Shown here piece by piece: positions 27,201 through 36,285 of a stretch of 64,000 nucleotides of DNA (the first letter of the stretch is position 1; each line of letters starts with the position of its first letter). The notes beneath the pieces were generated by a model. It was not told the DNA's origin. It worked only from the letters and a program-made list of their open reading frames with translations, and ran no database searches. The DNA is from Bacteroidota bacterium (GTDB lineage Bacteria; Bacteroidota; Bacteroidia; B-17B0; Aurantibacillaceae), in the NCBI GenBank assembly GCA_020162035.1, contig JAIUNM010000016.1, positions 1-64,000 on the forward strand, in the 5' to 3' direction. Position numbers and translations under genes: made by a program.

Positions 27201-27589
27201 TAACCTACTGCACGTTGATTATTGTTTTCGCCTGAACCAACCCAAATTATATTTGTATTATTATTATCTATGGCTAAACATCCAATTGAATAAGCACTTG
27301 CATTATCAAAAACAGGATCAAAAGTTACACCTGCATTTGTAGTTTTAAACACTCCACCAGATGCAGCAGCAATATACCACTCGCTATAATTTTTTGGATT
27401 AACAGCAATATCTATAACTCTACCCGAAGTTACAGCAGGGCCGATGTTTCTAAACTTTAAAGCAGAAAACGTTTCTGACTTTTGTATTAAAGGTTTATCA
27501 ACTGAGCTAGATATAGTGTTATTTTTTTGCGCATTAAGTTTAAGGCAAAGTAATAAGCACACTACAAAATTTAAAAAACTCTTTTTCAT
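24278..27589 (-). CDS. Exported VPS10/BNR-type beta-propeller protein
   Basis: 1103 residues with a signal peptide (MKKSFLNFVVCLLLCLKLNA). Residues about 45-780 form BNR/sortilin-like propellers with repeated TTDGGKTW, STDGGANW, SFDGASSW, NAGKNWVKL Asp-box motifs. A C-terminal alpha/beta region (about 830-1100) with a DxEIxP and KGIHKIVWDGHYNL segment resembles FlgD-like beta-sandwich plus a helical tail. Annotated in relatives as glycosyl hydrolase, but no sialidase catalytic set is visible. Likely periplasmic or surface protein of unknown substrate; convergent with the phosphatase gene, stops 8 bp apart. Confidence 0.88.
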   Translation of the reverse strand: MKKSFLNFVVCLLLCLKLNAQKNNTISSSVDKPLIQKSETFSALKFRNIGPAVTSGRVIDIAVNPKNYSEWYIAAASGGVFKTTNAGVTFDPVFDNASAYSIGCLAIDNNNTNIIWVGSGENNNQRAVGYGDGIYKSEDAGKSFKNVGLSKSEHIGMISIHPNNSEIVYVAAYGPVWSAGGERGIYKTTDGGKTWKQILFVSDNTGFNEIHINPSNPDVLYACAHQRRRHEWTYISGGPESAIYKSTDGGANWIKLTNGLPVGDVGRITISIPKSNPEIIYAMCEGNENGGFFKSTDFGASFSKQSSKTTAGNYYQEIFCDPINSEKIYLMDTYATVTTDGGKTFKNLGEKDKHVDNHAIWINPKNTNHMLIGCDGGLYESFDGASSWRYFPNLPITQFYRVCVDNSKPFYNIYGGTQDNNTLGGPSRTKSSNGIINSDWFVTTGGDGFQPRVDPLEPNIIYSESQYGGLVRFDKKTGENVSIKPTEKEGEAAYRFNWDAPLIISNFDNKRLYFAGSKVFRSDNRGDSWEVISPELSRGLDRNKFPVMGKVWSVDAVAKNQSTSIFGNITTLSESPKNQNLIYAGTDDGLIQVTTDGGKSWSKIDNINGVPQIMAGTFKMQPLVNFIYASQHDENKVYAVFNNHRQGDYKPYLMMSTDKGKTWINIANNLPEKGSVYSFVEDHKNKELLFCGTEFGFYFSLNAGKNWVKLTNGLPESICIKDIAIQKDENDIVLATFGRGFYVLDNYSLLQTIKEEDLTKESMIFPVKNGLMFFESSPYNHRGKSFQGASFYTAPNPEIGATFYFSLNKNYKSIKDKRKEIEKEKIKNNKDVFYPTIDSLRLEDEEITPTVFIVVSDENGNEVRKLKTPTSKGIHKIVWDGHYNLSTPTSFYVPDTENPYYTPDRGMPAIPGKYFAQLYEIKNGKSMAFGDKIEFKMNELNLNTLPTKSKQESNEFNKSLTEFRRVVLGTNEFVEGIKTKIKYLNYAVITGNTNAFSLTEDIALAEKKIKAYDLKMVGDNTLAKREFEKLDGLIYVIEDIVYWSWNQSYGTTQAQADRLIRAKKEFEIVYNQVLELKLLIENIEQKAEAIKLPITPGRLPKLK

Positions 27590-27615
27590 ATACCTTGTAA
27601 ATTTATATTTTATTT

Positions 27616-28134
27616 TTAAAAATTAAATTGACCAAATTTATCTGGCTTAACTAATTTAATAGTTTTTTTTTCATTATCAACTTTAAAAGAAATAAAATTT
27701 GTTTGAGTTTCAAGTTCATTATATAAAAATGTATTTATAAAACTTATATTTTTAGGAGTTGGGCAATTTAAATATTCGATATATAAATACATTACATCGT
27801 TTTCTTTTTCGAAACCTATAAAATTTGATTTTAAAATTAAATTATTTACACTAACACTAAAATTTTTACTTATAAATTGATGTAACGCTTTGTTAACAAG
27901 CAAAGTATCAGTTACTTTTATTAAGTCTATTTTCTTATTAATTTGATTTTTTAAAGCTACTTCTAAATCATTAATAAATAATTTTACATTACCTTGTAAT
28001 GATTTTTCGTTTTGATTATATTCAAAATCAGTAAAACTAAAATAAAATGGATGTTTAACTTTTGTGCTTCCTAAAGATATAAACACACATATTGAGTACA
28101 ATAAATATTTTAATTTGAGTTTTTTCAGAATCAT
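27616..28134 (-). CDS. DUF6702 family protein
   Basis: 172 residues from ATG 28134 (a TTG 12 bp upstream is also possible). The N-terminal hydrophobic segment is followed by KHPFYFSFTDFEYNQNEKSLQ, the typical opening of DUF6702, with KLFINDLEVALKN and CPTPKNISFINTFLYN. Function unknown; family members are exported and encoded next to HupE/UreJ-type membrane proteins, exactly as here (divergent, 48 bp apart), suggesting a shared metal-related or envelope role. Confidence 0.82.
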   Translation of the reverse strand: MILKKLKLKYLLYSICVFISLGSTKVKHPFYFSFTDFEYNQNEKSLQGNVKLFINDLEVALKNQINKKIDLIKVTDTLLVNKALHQFISKNFSVSVNNLILKSNFIGFEKENDVMYLYIEYLNCPTPKNISFINTFLYNELETQTNFISFKVDNEKKTIKLVKPDKFGQFNF

Positions 28135-28182
28135 TATTAAAAGCAAATTTTTAAATAAATTTTTGCATAAATTTACAAAATA

Positions 28183-28770
28183 ATGATAGACTTTTGGCTT
28201 TGGTTTTCAACGGGACTAACACACATTTTAGATTTAAATGGTTATGACCATATCCTCTTTGTTAGTTTATTAGTTTTTTGCTTTAAATCAATTCAATTTA
28301 AGCAGTTGTTTATACTAATTTCTGCATTTACGATTGGACATACTATAACTTTAGCATTATCAACATACAACATTGTAATTATACCTCAAATACAAATTGA
28401 ATTACTAATAAGTTTGAGTATTTTAATTACAGCCTTAATTAATATAATAAACATTAATAAAGAACCAAAATCAAACTATTATATTTTTGGATTAACTGCT
28501 TTGTTTGGATTAATACATGGCCTAGGATTTTCTTACTTATTAAAAAATATGTTAGGAAAAGAAGAAAACATAATTTTACCTTTATTATATTTTAATTTAG
28601 GCTTAGAAGTAGGTCAAATTTTAATAGTAAGCGTAATTATACTTTTAACTATGCTTTTAACTAAACTTTTAAAACAATCTTTCAAATCAATAAAAATAAC
28701 AATCTCAACATTTGTTGCATTATTATCACTTTACTTAGTAATTTGTAGAAGTTTAGATTTATTTAATTAA
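28183..28770 (+). CDS. HupE/UreJ family membrane protein
   Basis: 195 residues with six or seven membrane helices. Family motifs: THILDLNGYDHILFV near the N-terminus (His and Asp that may bind metal), FTIGHTITLALS, and FGLIHGLGFSYLL. HupE/UreJ proteins are associated with nickel/cobalt transport, but the Bacteroidota subgroup next to DUF6702 is uncharacterised. The 3' end overlaps the convergent gene by 12 bp. The leader contains TAAATTTA, a near -7 element. Confidence 0.88.
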   Translation: MIDFWLWFSTGLTHILDLNGYDHILFVSLLVFCFKSIQFKQLFILISAFTIGHTITLALSTYNIVIIPQIQIELLISLSILITALINIININKEPKSNYYIFGLTALFGLIHGLGFSYLLKNMLGKEENIILPLLYFNLGLEVGQILIVSVIILLTMLLTKLLKQSFKSIKITISTFVALLSLYLVICRSLDLFN

Positions 28771-29391
28771 AAGTTTTTCTTTTGATTCTTGACTAATTGC
28801 AACATTATTAGCAACTAACCAATCTTTTATTTGTTCTTTAAACTTTTGTTTATCGTTTACAAAATCTAAATTTAATTGTAAAACAGAATTATCTTTTTTA
28901 ACAAAGTGAAATATATCGTGCCTAAACTCTGTTAATTTAATTTGATGAGCAAATAATTTATTAACCTTAACACCAGCAATAATAATGTAATTAGCTAAAA
29001 AACTAACGTAACACAATTTTTTTAAATGTAAAACTGCCATTACAACTAACTCTGTAGCACCTACAATAAAACATATTGTAGCTAAATAACTTATTTTACT
29101 TGTTGTTGTTAATAACATTGCACCAAACATTAAAAAAATTCCAACTTTAAGCGTTTTAATCATATAAAAAGAGTTTGGAAAATAGGCGAATCTATTAACT
29201 GGAACATCAGCTTTTAAGCTGTTATTAAGGTATTCGGCACATGAAAAAAACATGTATAAAACACCAATAAATAATTGAATAAGTACAACTTCTGAAAAGT
29301 TAAGCCAATTATAAAAATAATTTAATACCGTTAAAGTAAGTACGGCAACTAAACTTAAAGTTTTTCCAATAGTTGCAATTGCAGAATTCAT
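28759..29391 (-). CDS. Membrane protein of unknown function
   Basis: 210 residues from ATG 29391 (two codons inside a TTG-started frame). Four membrane segments in the first 135 residues (about 10-28, 34-52, 76-98, 103-125), then a soluble domain of about 80 residues with LTEFRHDIFHFVKKDNSVLQL and a Lys-rich end; this pattern recalls PH-like membrane proteins. I recognise no family. Convergent with the HupE gene and divergent from the BatA-like gene. Confidence 0.65.
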   Translation of the reverse strand: MNSAIATIGKTLSLVAVLTLTVLNYFYNWLNFSEVVLIQLFIGVLYMFFSCAEYLNNSLKADVPVNRFAYFPNSFYMIKTLKVGIFLMFGAMLLTTTSKISYLATICFIVGATELVVMAVLHLKKLCYVSFLANYIIIAGVKVNKLFAHQIKLTEFRHDIFHFVKKDNSVLQLNLDFVNDKQKFKEQIKDWLVANNVAISQESKEKLLIK

Positions 29392-29482
29392 AGGCAAATT
29401 TATTCATTTTTTAGGATAAATTGTTTAAATGTATTAAATTATAATTTTATTAGTTTTATTTAAGTTCGTAAATTTAAACTCG

Positions 29483-31528
29483 ATGCAATTTGTATATCCT
29501 AGCGTTTTATGGGGATTATTGGCAGTTACTGTTCCAATTATTATACATTTATTTAATTTTAGAAAGTATAAAAAAATATACTTTACTAACGTTAAATTAC
29601 TTAAAGATATTCAGCATCAAAGTAAATCAAAATCAAGATTAAAAGAAATAATTATACTTTGTTGCAGATGCTTAGCAATTGCATGCTTAATAATAGCATT
29701 TGCTCAACCATTTATACAAGATAGGAACACAAAAGTAAATGCAGGTAAAAAATTTATTAGTATTTATATAGATAATTCTTTTAGTACAAATAACTTATCT
29801 AAACAAGGGCCTATTTTTGAAATTGAAAAAAACAAAGCACGCGAAATAATAAAATCTTTAAATGAAAACGATAAAATACAAATAATTACAAATGATTTTG
29901 AGGGTAAACACCAACGCTTTTTAACCAAAGAAGATGCTATTTCAGCAATAGATGAATTAAAAATAAGTTCGGCAACAAAAAAAACACATCAAATACTTAA
30001 TAGACAAACAGAATTTTTAAATTCTGGCGCAAATGAAAACAAAATAATTTATTATTTAAGCGATTTTCAAAAAAGTACATTTATAAAGCCAGAAATTAAA
30101 ACAGATAGTACAATTAACATTAATTTTATTCCATTTACTCCACAAAAAACAAATAATATTTTTATTGATTCGTGTTGGTTTGAAACGCCTATTCAACAAA
30201 AAGGCATAATTCAAAAATTACATGTAATAATTAAAAACAATGGAGATAACGTTATTGAAAGCGGTACTGCAAAGTTATTTATTAATAATATACAAATTGC
30301 AATTAATAGTTATAGTATTGCACAAAATAGTAAAACAGAAAAAGTATTTACGTTTGAAAGTAAAAACAATGGATATAATTATTGTAAAATTAAACTAGAA
30401 GATTATCCTATAACATTTGATGACGAGTTATATTTTACATTTAATTCAACTCCTTTAATTAAAGTTATATCTATTAATAATAACGAGCAAAATTCTGTTG
30501 CGTTAAAATCATTATTTGGAGTTGATAGTTTGTTTAATTATCAAGAATATAATGAAAAAAACATTAATTATACAGCGATAAAACAGTGTAATATTTTAAT
30601 TTTAAATGAACTAGAAAATATTTCGAGTGGTTTATTATCTGAAATATCTCAGTTTATAAACGAAAAAGGTAGTTTAATTATTATTCCAAATGAAAATTGT
30701 AAAATTGAAAATTATAACATGTTATTACAAAATTGTTTGTTACCAACATTTTCAAAAAAAGACACTCTAACATCAAAAGCTGAAATTATAGAAACTAGAA
30801 GCGATTTTTTTGATGGTGTTTTTGAGAAAACAAACAATCAAATGAATTTACCTAATTTCAATACTTTTTTTACTTTAAATTCTAATATAAAAAGTAATTA
30901 TGAAAACTTAATTATTGCTCAAAACAATGCACCAATATTAATACGAAATAAAAATCAAAAATTTCCTCAATACTTATTTTGCACACCATTAAACACAAAA
31001 AACAGCAACTTTAGTAAGCACGCTTTATTTGTTCCTATATTTTATAAAATGTGTTTTAGTAGTTTAAAGCAACAGCCTTTATTTTACACGTTAGATAATA
31101 ATGTAACCATTGAAACAAATTTTGATTTTAATAAATTAGAAACCCCTCCATTAATTAAACAAATTGGTAGTAAATTTGAGTTTATACCAGAATTTAAACT
31201 TATTGAAACAAAAAAACAAATTTACATTAGAAATTTAAACCTTAACCCTGGTTATTATACAATTAATACAAAAGATAGTATAATTGGAGCAATTGCATTT
31301 AATTTTAATAAAACAGAAAGCGATTTAAATTTTTATAGAGTTGATGAATTACAAAATGAAATTTTACAATTAAATCAAAAAAACATTCATTTATTTAACC
31401 TTGAAAACACCGAAAATGTTAGCGCAACTTTAAATTCTCAAAACACTTTTAAACTTTGGAAATTATTTTTAATTTTAAGTGTGTTTTTTATCCTAATTGA
31501 ATCATTAATTATACGATTATTAAAATGA
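29483..31528 (+). CDS. BatA-type N-terminal double-transmembrane protein
   Basis: 681 residues. The first 80 residues are the BatA N-terminal double-transmembrane domain (FVYPSVLWGLLAVTVPIIIHLFNFRKYKKI, here split: VLWGLLAV...HLFNFRKYK, then CRCLAIACLIIAFAQPF). Next is a vWA-like region beginning FISIYIDNSFSTNN, in which the MIDAS DxSxS is preserved as DNSFS. A long beta-rich periplasmic part and a final membrane helix (about 657-677) follow. Related to the Bat aerotolerance proteins. Its stop overlaps the ATG of the dihydroorotase homologue by 4 bp (ATGA). Confidence 0.85.
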   Translation: MQFVYPSVLWGLLAVTVPIIIHLFNFRKYKKIYFTNVKLLKDIQHQSKSKSRLKEIIILCCRCLAIACLIIAFAQPFIQDRNTKVNAGKKFISIYIDNSFSTNNLSKQGPIFEIEKNKAREIIKSLNENDKIQIITNDFEGKHQRFLTKEDAISAIDELKISSATKKTHQILNRQTEFLNSGANENKIIYYLSDFQKSTFIKPEIKTDSTININFIPFTPQKTNNIFIDSCWFETPIQQKGIIQKLHVIIKNNGDNVIESGTAKLFINNIQIAINSYSIAQNSKTEKVFTFESKNNGYNYCKIKLEDYPITFDDELYFTFNSTPLIKVISINNNEQNSVALKSLFGVDSLFNYQEYNEKNINYTAIKQCNILILNELENISSGLLSEISQFINEKGSLIIIPNENCKIENYNMLLQNCLLPTFSKKDTLTSKAEIIETRSDFFDGVFEKTNNQMNLPNFNTFFTLNSNIKSNYENLIIAQNNAPILIRNKNQKFPQYLFCTPLNTKNSNFSKHALFVPIFYKMCFSSLKQQPLFYTLDNNVTIETNFDFNKLETPPLIKQIGSKFEFIPEFKLIETKKQIYIRNLNLNPGYYTINTKDSIIGAIAFNFNKTESDLNFYRVDELQNEILQLNQKNIHLFNLENTENVSATLNSQNTFKLWKLFLILSVFFILIESLIIRLLK

Positions 31529-32793
31529 GTATTTTATTAAAACAAATAAAAATTGTGTGTCCTACATCAAGCTTTAATAACAAAACAGTTGATGTATTAA
31601 TAGAAGGGGGCAAAATTGTAGATATTAAAAAAAACATATCAGAAAATTCAAATTTAAAATTAGTAACGGGTAAAAACTTACTTCTTTCTATTGGTTGGTT
31701 TGATATGTTAGCAACATCTGGCGAACCAGGATTTGAACATAAAGAAACTTTAAATAGTTTAATTAAAACCGCAGCTTCAGGAGGTTTTACAGGAATTGCA
31801 ATACACAGCAATAATCAACCTCAATTTAACAATAAGGCTCAAATTGAATACGTATTAAACAATACTAAAAACAAAATAACAAATGTTTATCCACTAGGAA
31901 CGGTTACTGTGAATAGTAATGGTAAAGAATTATCAGAAATGTATGATATGAAATTGAGTGGCTCTGTTGCATTTAGTGATTATAAGCATCCTATTAAAGA
32001 TGCAGGAAATGTTTATAGAGCGCTACAATACGCTAACAATATAAATAGTTTAATACTTTTACATTGCAATGATGAATCTTTAAGCCATGGCGGACAAATG
32101 AATGAAGGTGAAGCCTCAACAAAATTAGGTTTAAAAGGGATGCCTGCCTTTGCCGAAGAAATTATGCTAGCAAGAAACATAAGTATTTTAGAAGAAACAG
32201 GCGGCAAACTCCACATTAACAACATTAGCACAAAAGGAAGCATAGAGCTTATTAAAAAAGCAAAAGCAAATGGATTAAATATAACTTGCGGTGTAAGTGC
32301 AATTAATTTAGTGTTAGACGATAACGAATTAGTTGAATTTAACAGTAATTTAAAACTTAACCCACCTTTAAGAACTAAAAAAGATGTAACGGCTCTTAAA
32401 AATGCAATTGAATCTGAAATAATTGATGTTATTGTTAGCGATCATTGTCCGCATGATACCGAAAGTAAAGAATTAGAATTTGATTTAGCTGAATTTGGAG
32501 CCATTCAAATACAAACCGCAATACCAAATTTATTAGAAAAATACAAAGAAAAAGATTTATCTAAAGTAATTGATTCGTTAACAATTAATCCTCGTAAAAT
32601 ACTTGGTCTAGAAATCCCAACTTTAGAAATAAATAGTGATGCAAATCTTACTATTTTTAGCCAAGATGAAAGTTTTGATTATGATAAAGAATACAATGCT
32701 TCATTATCAAACAATTCACATTTATTAAACACAAACATTCAAAGCAAAGTTATAGGTGTTATAAATGGCTCAAAAAGTTATTTTAACCCATAA
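31525..32793 (+). CDS. Dihydroorotase homologue without HxH (PyrX-like)
   Basis: 422 residues with the amidohydrolase barrel. Where active dihydroorotases have DMHVHLREPG, this reads DMLATSGEPG, so both metal-binding histidines and the substrate arginine are missing. Later positions are kept in part: LHCNDESLSHGG, KLHINNIST, IVSDHCPHD. Most databases would call it dihydroorotase, but a non-catalytic partner of aspartate transcarbamoylase (as pseudo-DHOase in pseudomonads) fits better. No other pyr gene is in the window. Overlaps the BatA-like gene. Confidence 0.82.
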   Translation: MSILLKQIKIVCPTSSFNNKTVDVLIEGGKIVDIKKNISENSNLKLVTGKNLLLSIGWFDMLATSGEPGFEHKETLNSLIKTAASGGFTGIAIHSNNQPQFNNKAQIEYVLNNTKNKITNVYPLGTVTVNSNGKELSEMYDMKLSGSVAFSDYKHPIKDAGNVYRALQYANNINSLILLHCNDESLSHGGQMNEGEASTKLGLKGMPAFAEEIMLARNISILEETGGKLHINNISTKGSIELIKKAKANGLNITCGVSAINLVLDDNELVEFNSNLKLNPPLRTKKDVTALKNAIESEIIDVIVSDHCPHDTESKELEFDLAEFGAIQIQTAIPNLLEKYKEKDLSKVIDSLTINPRKILGLEIPTLEINSDANLTIFSQDESFDYDKEYNASLSNNSHLLNTNIQSKVIGVINGSKSYFNP

Positions 32794-32872
32794 AAATTAA
32801 CAACAAATTAATAAATAATTAATAAAATTTTAAAAAAGCAACCTAAAAAATGTGTAACTTGCGTAAGTTAGT

Positions 32873-33244
32873 ATGGTACAAATTATAAAAGATAAAACAC
32901 GTAATACACCTTCAATAATTTATGATGAAAAAAATAAATGTGTTTATTTTGAAGGAGATTGCACCCCTGAAGATTCTGTTTTCTTCTTTGAAAGTTTTAT
33001 TCCTAAACTGCTTAATTTAATAAACGAAAACAAAGCGAGTTCATTAAATTTTAATTTAAATTATTACAATTCAAGTAGCGCGAAATGTTTTTTAGATATG
33101 TTTATTACAATTTCTAAAATACATAACATAAAAAATTCATTAAAAGTTGAATGGCAATTTGATAATGAAGATATAGAAATGAAAGAAGCCGGCGAAACGT
33201 TTGAAATAATAACTAAGCTTGACTTTAAGTTTATAGAAAATTAA
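32873..33244 (+). CDS. SiaC-like (DUF1987) regulatory phosphoprotein
   Basis: 123 residues, the full domain length. Features match DUF1987: a start with TRNTPSIIYDEKNKCVYFEGDC, ...PEDSVFFFESFIPKLLN, and FNLNYYNSSSAKCFLDMF, where a serine/threonine in the NSSSAK segment is the site phosphorylated in Pseudomonas SiaC. There SiaC is switched by kinase SiaB and SpoIIE phosphatase SiaA. A SpoIIE phosphatase is encoded 8.6 kb upstream; no SiaB homologue is in the window. Monocistronic, with a terminator behind it. Confidence 0.88.
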   Translation: MVQIIKDKTRNTPSIIYDEKNKCVYFEGDCTPEDSVFFFESFIPKLLNLINENKASSLNFNLNYYNSSSAKCFLDMFITISKIHNIKNSLKVEWQFDNEDIEMKEAGETFEIITKLDFKFIEN

Positions 33245-33280
33245 AAAAGGATTAAACTTATTAAATTTAATCCCTTTCTT
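33245..33280. terminator. Bidirectional terminator between siaC-like and degP-like genes
   Basis: GGATTAAA (33249-33256) and TTTAATCC (33266-33273) form an 8-bp stem, preceded by an A run and followed by CTTTCTTT, between convergent genes. It can serve both strands. Confidence 0.6.
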
Positions 33281-33294
33281 TAAATCAATTACAT

Positions 33295-34755
33295 TTATTT
33301 TAAATCAAACTGGTAAGTAATCCCTAATCCATTTGGGTAATAACCTTGTAAAGTAATTATCCCCGTTTTATCTGCCATAATAGTTTCAACATCTTTAGGT
33401 GTACTAACTTTTTTTCTATCAATACTTGTTATAATAAAACCTTCTTTAATGCCTACTTGCGCTAATTTGCCATTATATAATTTTTCAACTCTTACTCCAT
33501 TGTTTAATCTTAATTGCCTTAAAATCTCTACATCAACCTCCGAAAAATCTGCTCCTAAAGCGCTAATATTTGATTTTACAAGTTCGCTTTTCTTAATTAA
33601 TTTAGTTGTATTGTTTAACGATTTTAAAGTAAGATTTAATTCTTTTTCTTTATTATCTCTAATTACAGTTACAGTAATTTTATCTCCAGGCCTATATTTA
33701 CTTAATTGTTCTTGCATTGCGCTATAAGTTGCAACGTTTACATTTTGAATTTTTGTAATTATATCCCCTAACTGCATGCCACCAAAAAAAGCACTACCTC
33801 CATCAGCAATACCATTAACATAAATGCCATTTAGTTGAGATATTCCTTTTTCTTTTGCAAATTTACTATCAATATCTCTTATACTTACACCAATATATGC
33901 ACGTTGCACAGTGCCAAACTCAATTAAATCGCTAACAACTTTTTTCACAATGTTTACAGGCACAGCAAACGAGTAGCCTTGATAAGCGCCATTATTACTA
34001 GCAATTGCTGTATTTATACCAACTAAATCTCCGTTTGTATTTACTAATGCTCCGCCACTATTACCAGGATTAACAGCCGCATCTGTTTGAATAAATGATT
34101 CAATGGGTCGTTTAGAATTGTCTAATATATTATTTCTTCCTTTAGCGCTAATAATACCTGCAGTAACTGTGCTTTCTAAATTAAAAGGATTACCAACTGC
34201 CAAAACCCATTCACCTATTTTAATTGTTTCGCTATTTCCATAACTTAAATAAGGTAAACTTTCTTCGTTAATTTTAATTAATGCAACATCAGTGCTTGGG
34301 TCTGTACCAATAATTTTAGCTTCGTAAGATTTTTTATTATTTAAAACAACTTCAATTTTATCAGCCCCTGCAATTACATGATTATTTGTTACAATGTAAC
34401 CATCTGCGCTTATTATAACTCCACTTCCGCTTGCTTGCTGCATATAATTTTGTTGCCTACTTTGTGGACCAAAAAATAACTCAGTAAAAGGATCGTAATT
34501 TAAATTATTTACATGTTCACTTATTGTTTTTATATGTACAACAGAATTAACAGATTTTTCGGCTGCAAAAGTAAAATCTGTATTATTTCCAGAACTAGTA
34601 TTAAAATTACCTACTAATTTGTAATTAGCATTGGCGTTTTCGGTTAATAAAACCGGGTGTTGAACTTTAATTTTAGTATAATAAAAATAAGTACCAGCTA
34701 AAGCTGTAATACCACCTACTACAGCTATTGAAAGGTTTAAAATAATCTTTTTCAT
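33295..34755 (-). CDS. Do/DegP-type periplasmic serine protease
   Basis: 486 residues. Single N-terminal membrane anchor or signal segment (about 5-25), trypsin-like domain with catalytic His in TNNHVIAGADK, Asp in STDVALIKI and Ser in NPGNSGGALVN, then a PDZ domain (about 285-380, AYIGVSIRDID) and a shorter second PDZ-like domain (about 400-485). The family cleaves or refolds misfolded envelope proteins. A TAACTTTA lies about 35 bp upstream, a near -7 element. Confidence 0.95.
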   Translation of the reverse strand: MKKIILNLSIAVVGGITALAGTYFYYTKIKVQHPVLLTENANANYKLVGNFNTSSGNNTDFTFAAEKSVNSVVHIKTISEHVNNLNYDPFTELFFGPQSRQQNYMQQASGSGVIISADGYIVTNNHVIAGADKIEVVLNNKKSYEAKIIGTDPSTDVALIKINEESLPYLSYGNSETIKIGEWVLAVGNPFNLESTVTAGIISAKGRNNILDNSKRPIESFIQTDAAVNPGNSGGALVNTNGDLVGINTAIASNNGAYQGYSFAVPVNIVKKVVSDLIEFGTVQRAYIGVSIRDIDSKFAKEKGISQLNGIYVNGIADGGSAFFGGMQLGDIITKIQNVNVATYSAMQEQLSKYRPGDKITVTVIRDNKEKELNLTLKSLNNTTKLIKKSELVKSNISALGADFSEVDVEILRQLRLNNGVRVEKLYNGKLAQVGIKEGFIITSIDRKKVSTPKDVETIMADKTGIITLQGYYPNGLGITYQFDLK

Positions 34756-34870
34756 AACGTTTATTTTTAGTATAACGTAAAGTTAATACTGTTGTTATTA
34801 AAGTGTATTTATTTTTAACAAAGCTTAACCCAAATGTCAAAAAAATAACTAATTTTAAGGAAGATATTTA

Positions 34871-35497
34871 ATGAATTTTAAACGTAAAATACCGTCGTTT
34901 GTTTTTGGATTATCAATTGGTTTATTAATTGGTATTGCTTATTTTGTTTTTGAATTTAATTCTATTTTCGCTTCAATAAAAACTTCAATTAAAGAACAAG
35001 CAATTGTAACTGAAAAAAAAGTTGAAGAGAAATCATACGAAAATTATACAAGTAAAGACAATAGATTTAAAATAAACCTTGGTAAAAACAATAAAGTAAA
35101 TTATAAAGAAGTTGATAGCCTAATTAAAACAACAGAAGATATAAAAGTTGCTTCAGAAGAATTTATTAGTGTAAAAAACATTAAGTTAATTAGTTTTAAT
35201 GAAAGCAATAATAAAGATTCTACAATTGCAAAATTAGCTGATATAAAACCCGATGATAATACAAATTTATATTTTGTAGAATTTTGGAAAACACCTTTAA
35301 ATAGTAAAGGCTACAGGTTTACAAAAAATAAAGTTATGCTTTACGGATTTGTAGATCATATTAATGTTGAATTATATGAATTAGAAAACAATTATTATAT
35401 AAAATGTAGCGACCAAGTTTTTAAATTATTTTACAGCAGCGACTTTAAACCTTTAGAAAAAGTAGTTGATGCTGAACTTTTAGCTAAAATAAACTAA
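34871..35497 (+). CDS. Membrane-anchored protein of unknown function
   Basis: 208 residues: one membrane helix (about 10-32, SFVFGLSIGLLIGIAYFVF) followed by a hydrophilic, Lys/Glu/Asn-rich exterior domain with a beta-rich C-terminus (NLYFVEFWKTPLNSKGYRF, KVMLYGFVDHINVELYELE). No family recognised. It is the first gene of a six-gene operon: dapF starts in its stop codon (TAATG). The AAGGAAG 10 bp before its ATG resembles a Shine-Dalgarno, rare here. Confidence 0.7.
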   Translation: MNFKRKIPSFVFGLSIGLLIGIAYFVFEFNSIFASIKTSIKEQAIVTEKKVEEKSYENYTSKDNRFKINLGKNNKVNYKEVDSLIKTTEDIKVASEEFISVKNIKLISFNESNNKDSTIAKLADIKPDDNTNLYFVEFWKTPLNSKGYRFTKNKVMLYGFVDHINVELYELENNYYIKCSDQVFKLFYSSDFKPLEKVVDAELLAKIN

Positions 35498-36285
35498 TGC
35501 TACTTGAATTTTATAAATACCAAGGTACAGGCAACGATTTTATTTTATTAAATAATTTAAGTGGAACTATTAACTTAACATACGAACAAGTTAAATTTTT
35601 ATGCGATAGAAGATTTGGAATTGGGGCCGATGGACTAATGTTAATAGAAACTCAACCAGATTTTGATTTTAAAATGGTTTATTACAACAGCGATGGTAAC
35701 TTAAGTTCTATGTGTGGAAATGGAGGAAGATGTATAGTTGCTTTTGCTAAACACCTTAATTTGATAAACCAAAAATGTACTTTTTTAGCAGTTGACGGGC
35801 CTCATGATGCAACATTAGAAAACGACAATGTTGTGGCTTTAAAAATGAACGATGTAAAAAACATAGAAGTAGGTGCAGATTTTTATTTTTTAAATACAGG
35901 CTCTCCTCATTATGTAAAATTTGTTGAAGGGATAGAAAATTATGATGTATTTAACAATGGAAAAATAATAAGAAATAGCGATAGATTTATTGAAGAAGGA
36001 ACTAATGTAAACTTTATTGAAAAATTAGATAATGAGTTGTTTGTTAGAACCTATGAGAGAGGGGTTGAAAACGAAACCTACTCTTGTGGAACAGGTGTTA
36101 CCGCTGCGGCAATTATTGCAGCTTTAACTGGTGTATCTAATACTAAAAACAATTGCTTAATTAAAACTTTAGGTGGCAATTTGGAAGTTACTTTTGATAA
36201 AGTTCTTGAACAAAATTTTTATAACATTTGGTTAAAAGGTCCAGCAAATCTAGTTTTTAAAGGCACTATTACTATTAATGAATAA
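35497..36285 (+). CDS. dapF: Diaminopimelate epimerase
   Basis: 262 residues. Both catalytic cysteines are present: SMCGNGGRC (about residues 70-78) and YSCGTGVTAA (about 197-206), with the LL/meso substrate motifs FYKYQGTGNDF and RFGIGADGLM. The enzyme converts LL- to meso-diaminopimelate for lysine and peptidoglycan synthesis. Sits in the operon with mltG, another peptidoglycan gene, and overlaps the next gene by 8 bp. Confidence 0.97.
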   Translation: MLLEFYKYQGTGNDFILLNNLSGTINLTYEQVKFLCDRRFGIGADGLMLIETQPDFDFKMVYYNSDGNLSSMCGNGGRCIVAFAKHLNLINQKCTFLAVDGPHDATLENDNVVALKMNDVKNIEVGADFYFLNTGSPHYVKFVEGIENYDVFNNGKIIRNSDRFIEEGTNVNFIEKLDNELFVRTYERGVENETYSCGTGVTAAAIIAALTGVSNTKNNCLIKTLGGNLEVTFDKVLEQNFYNIWLKGPANLVFKGTITINE

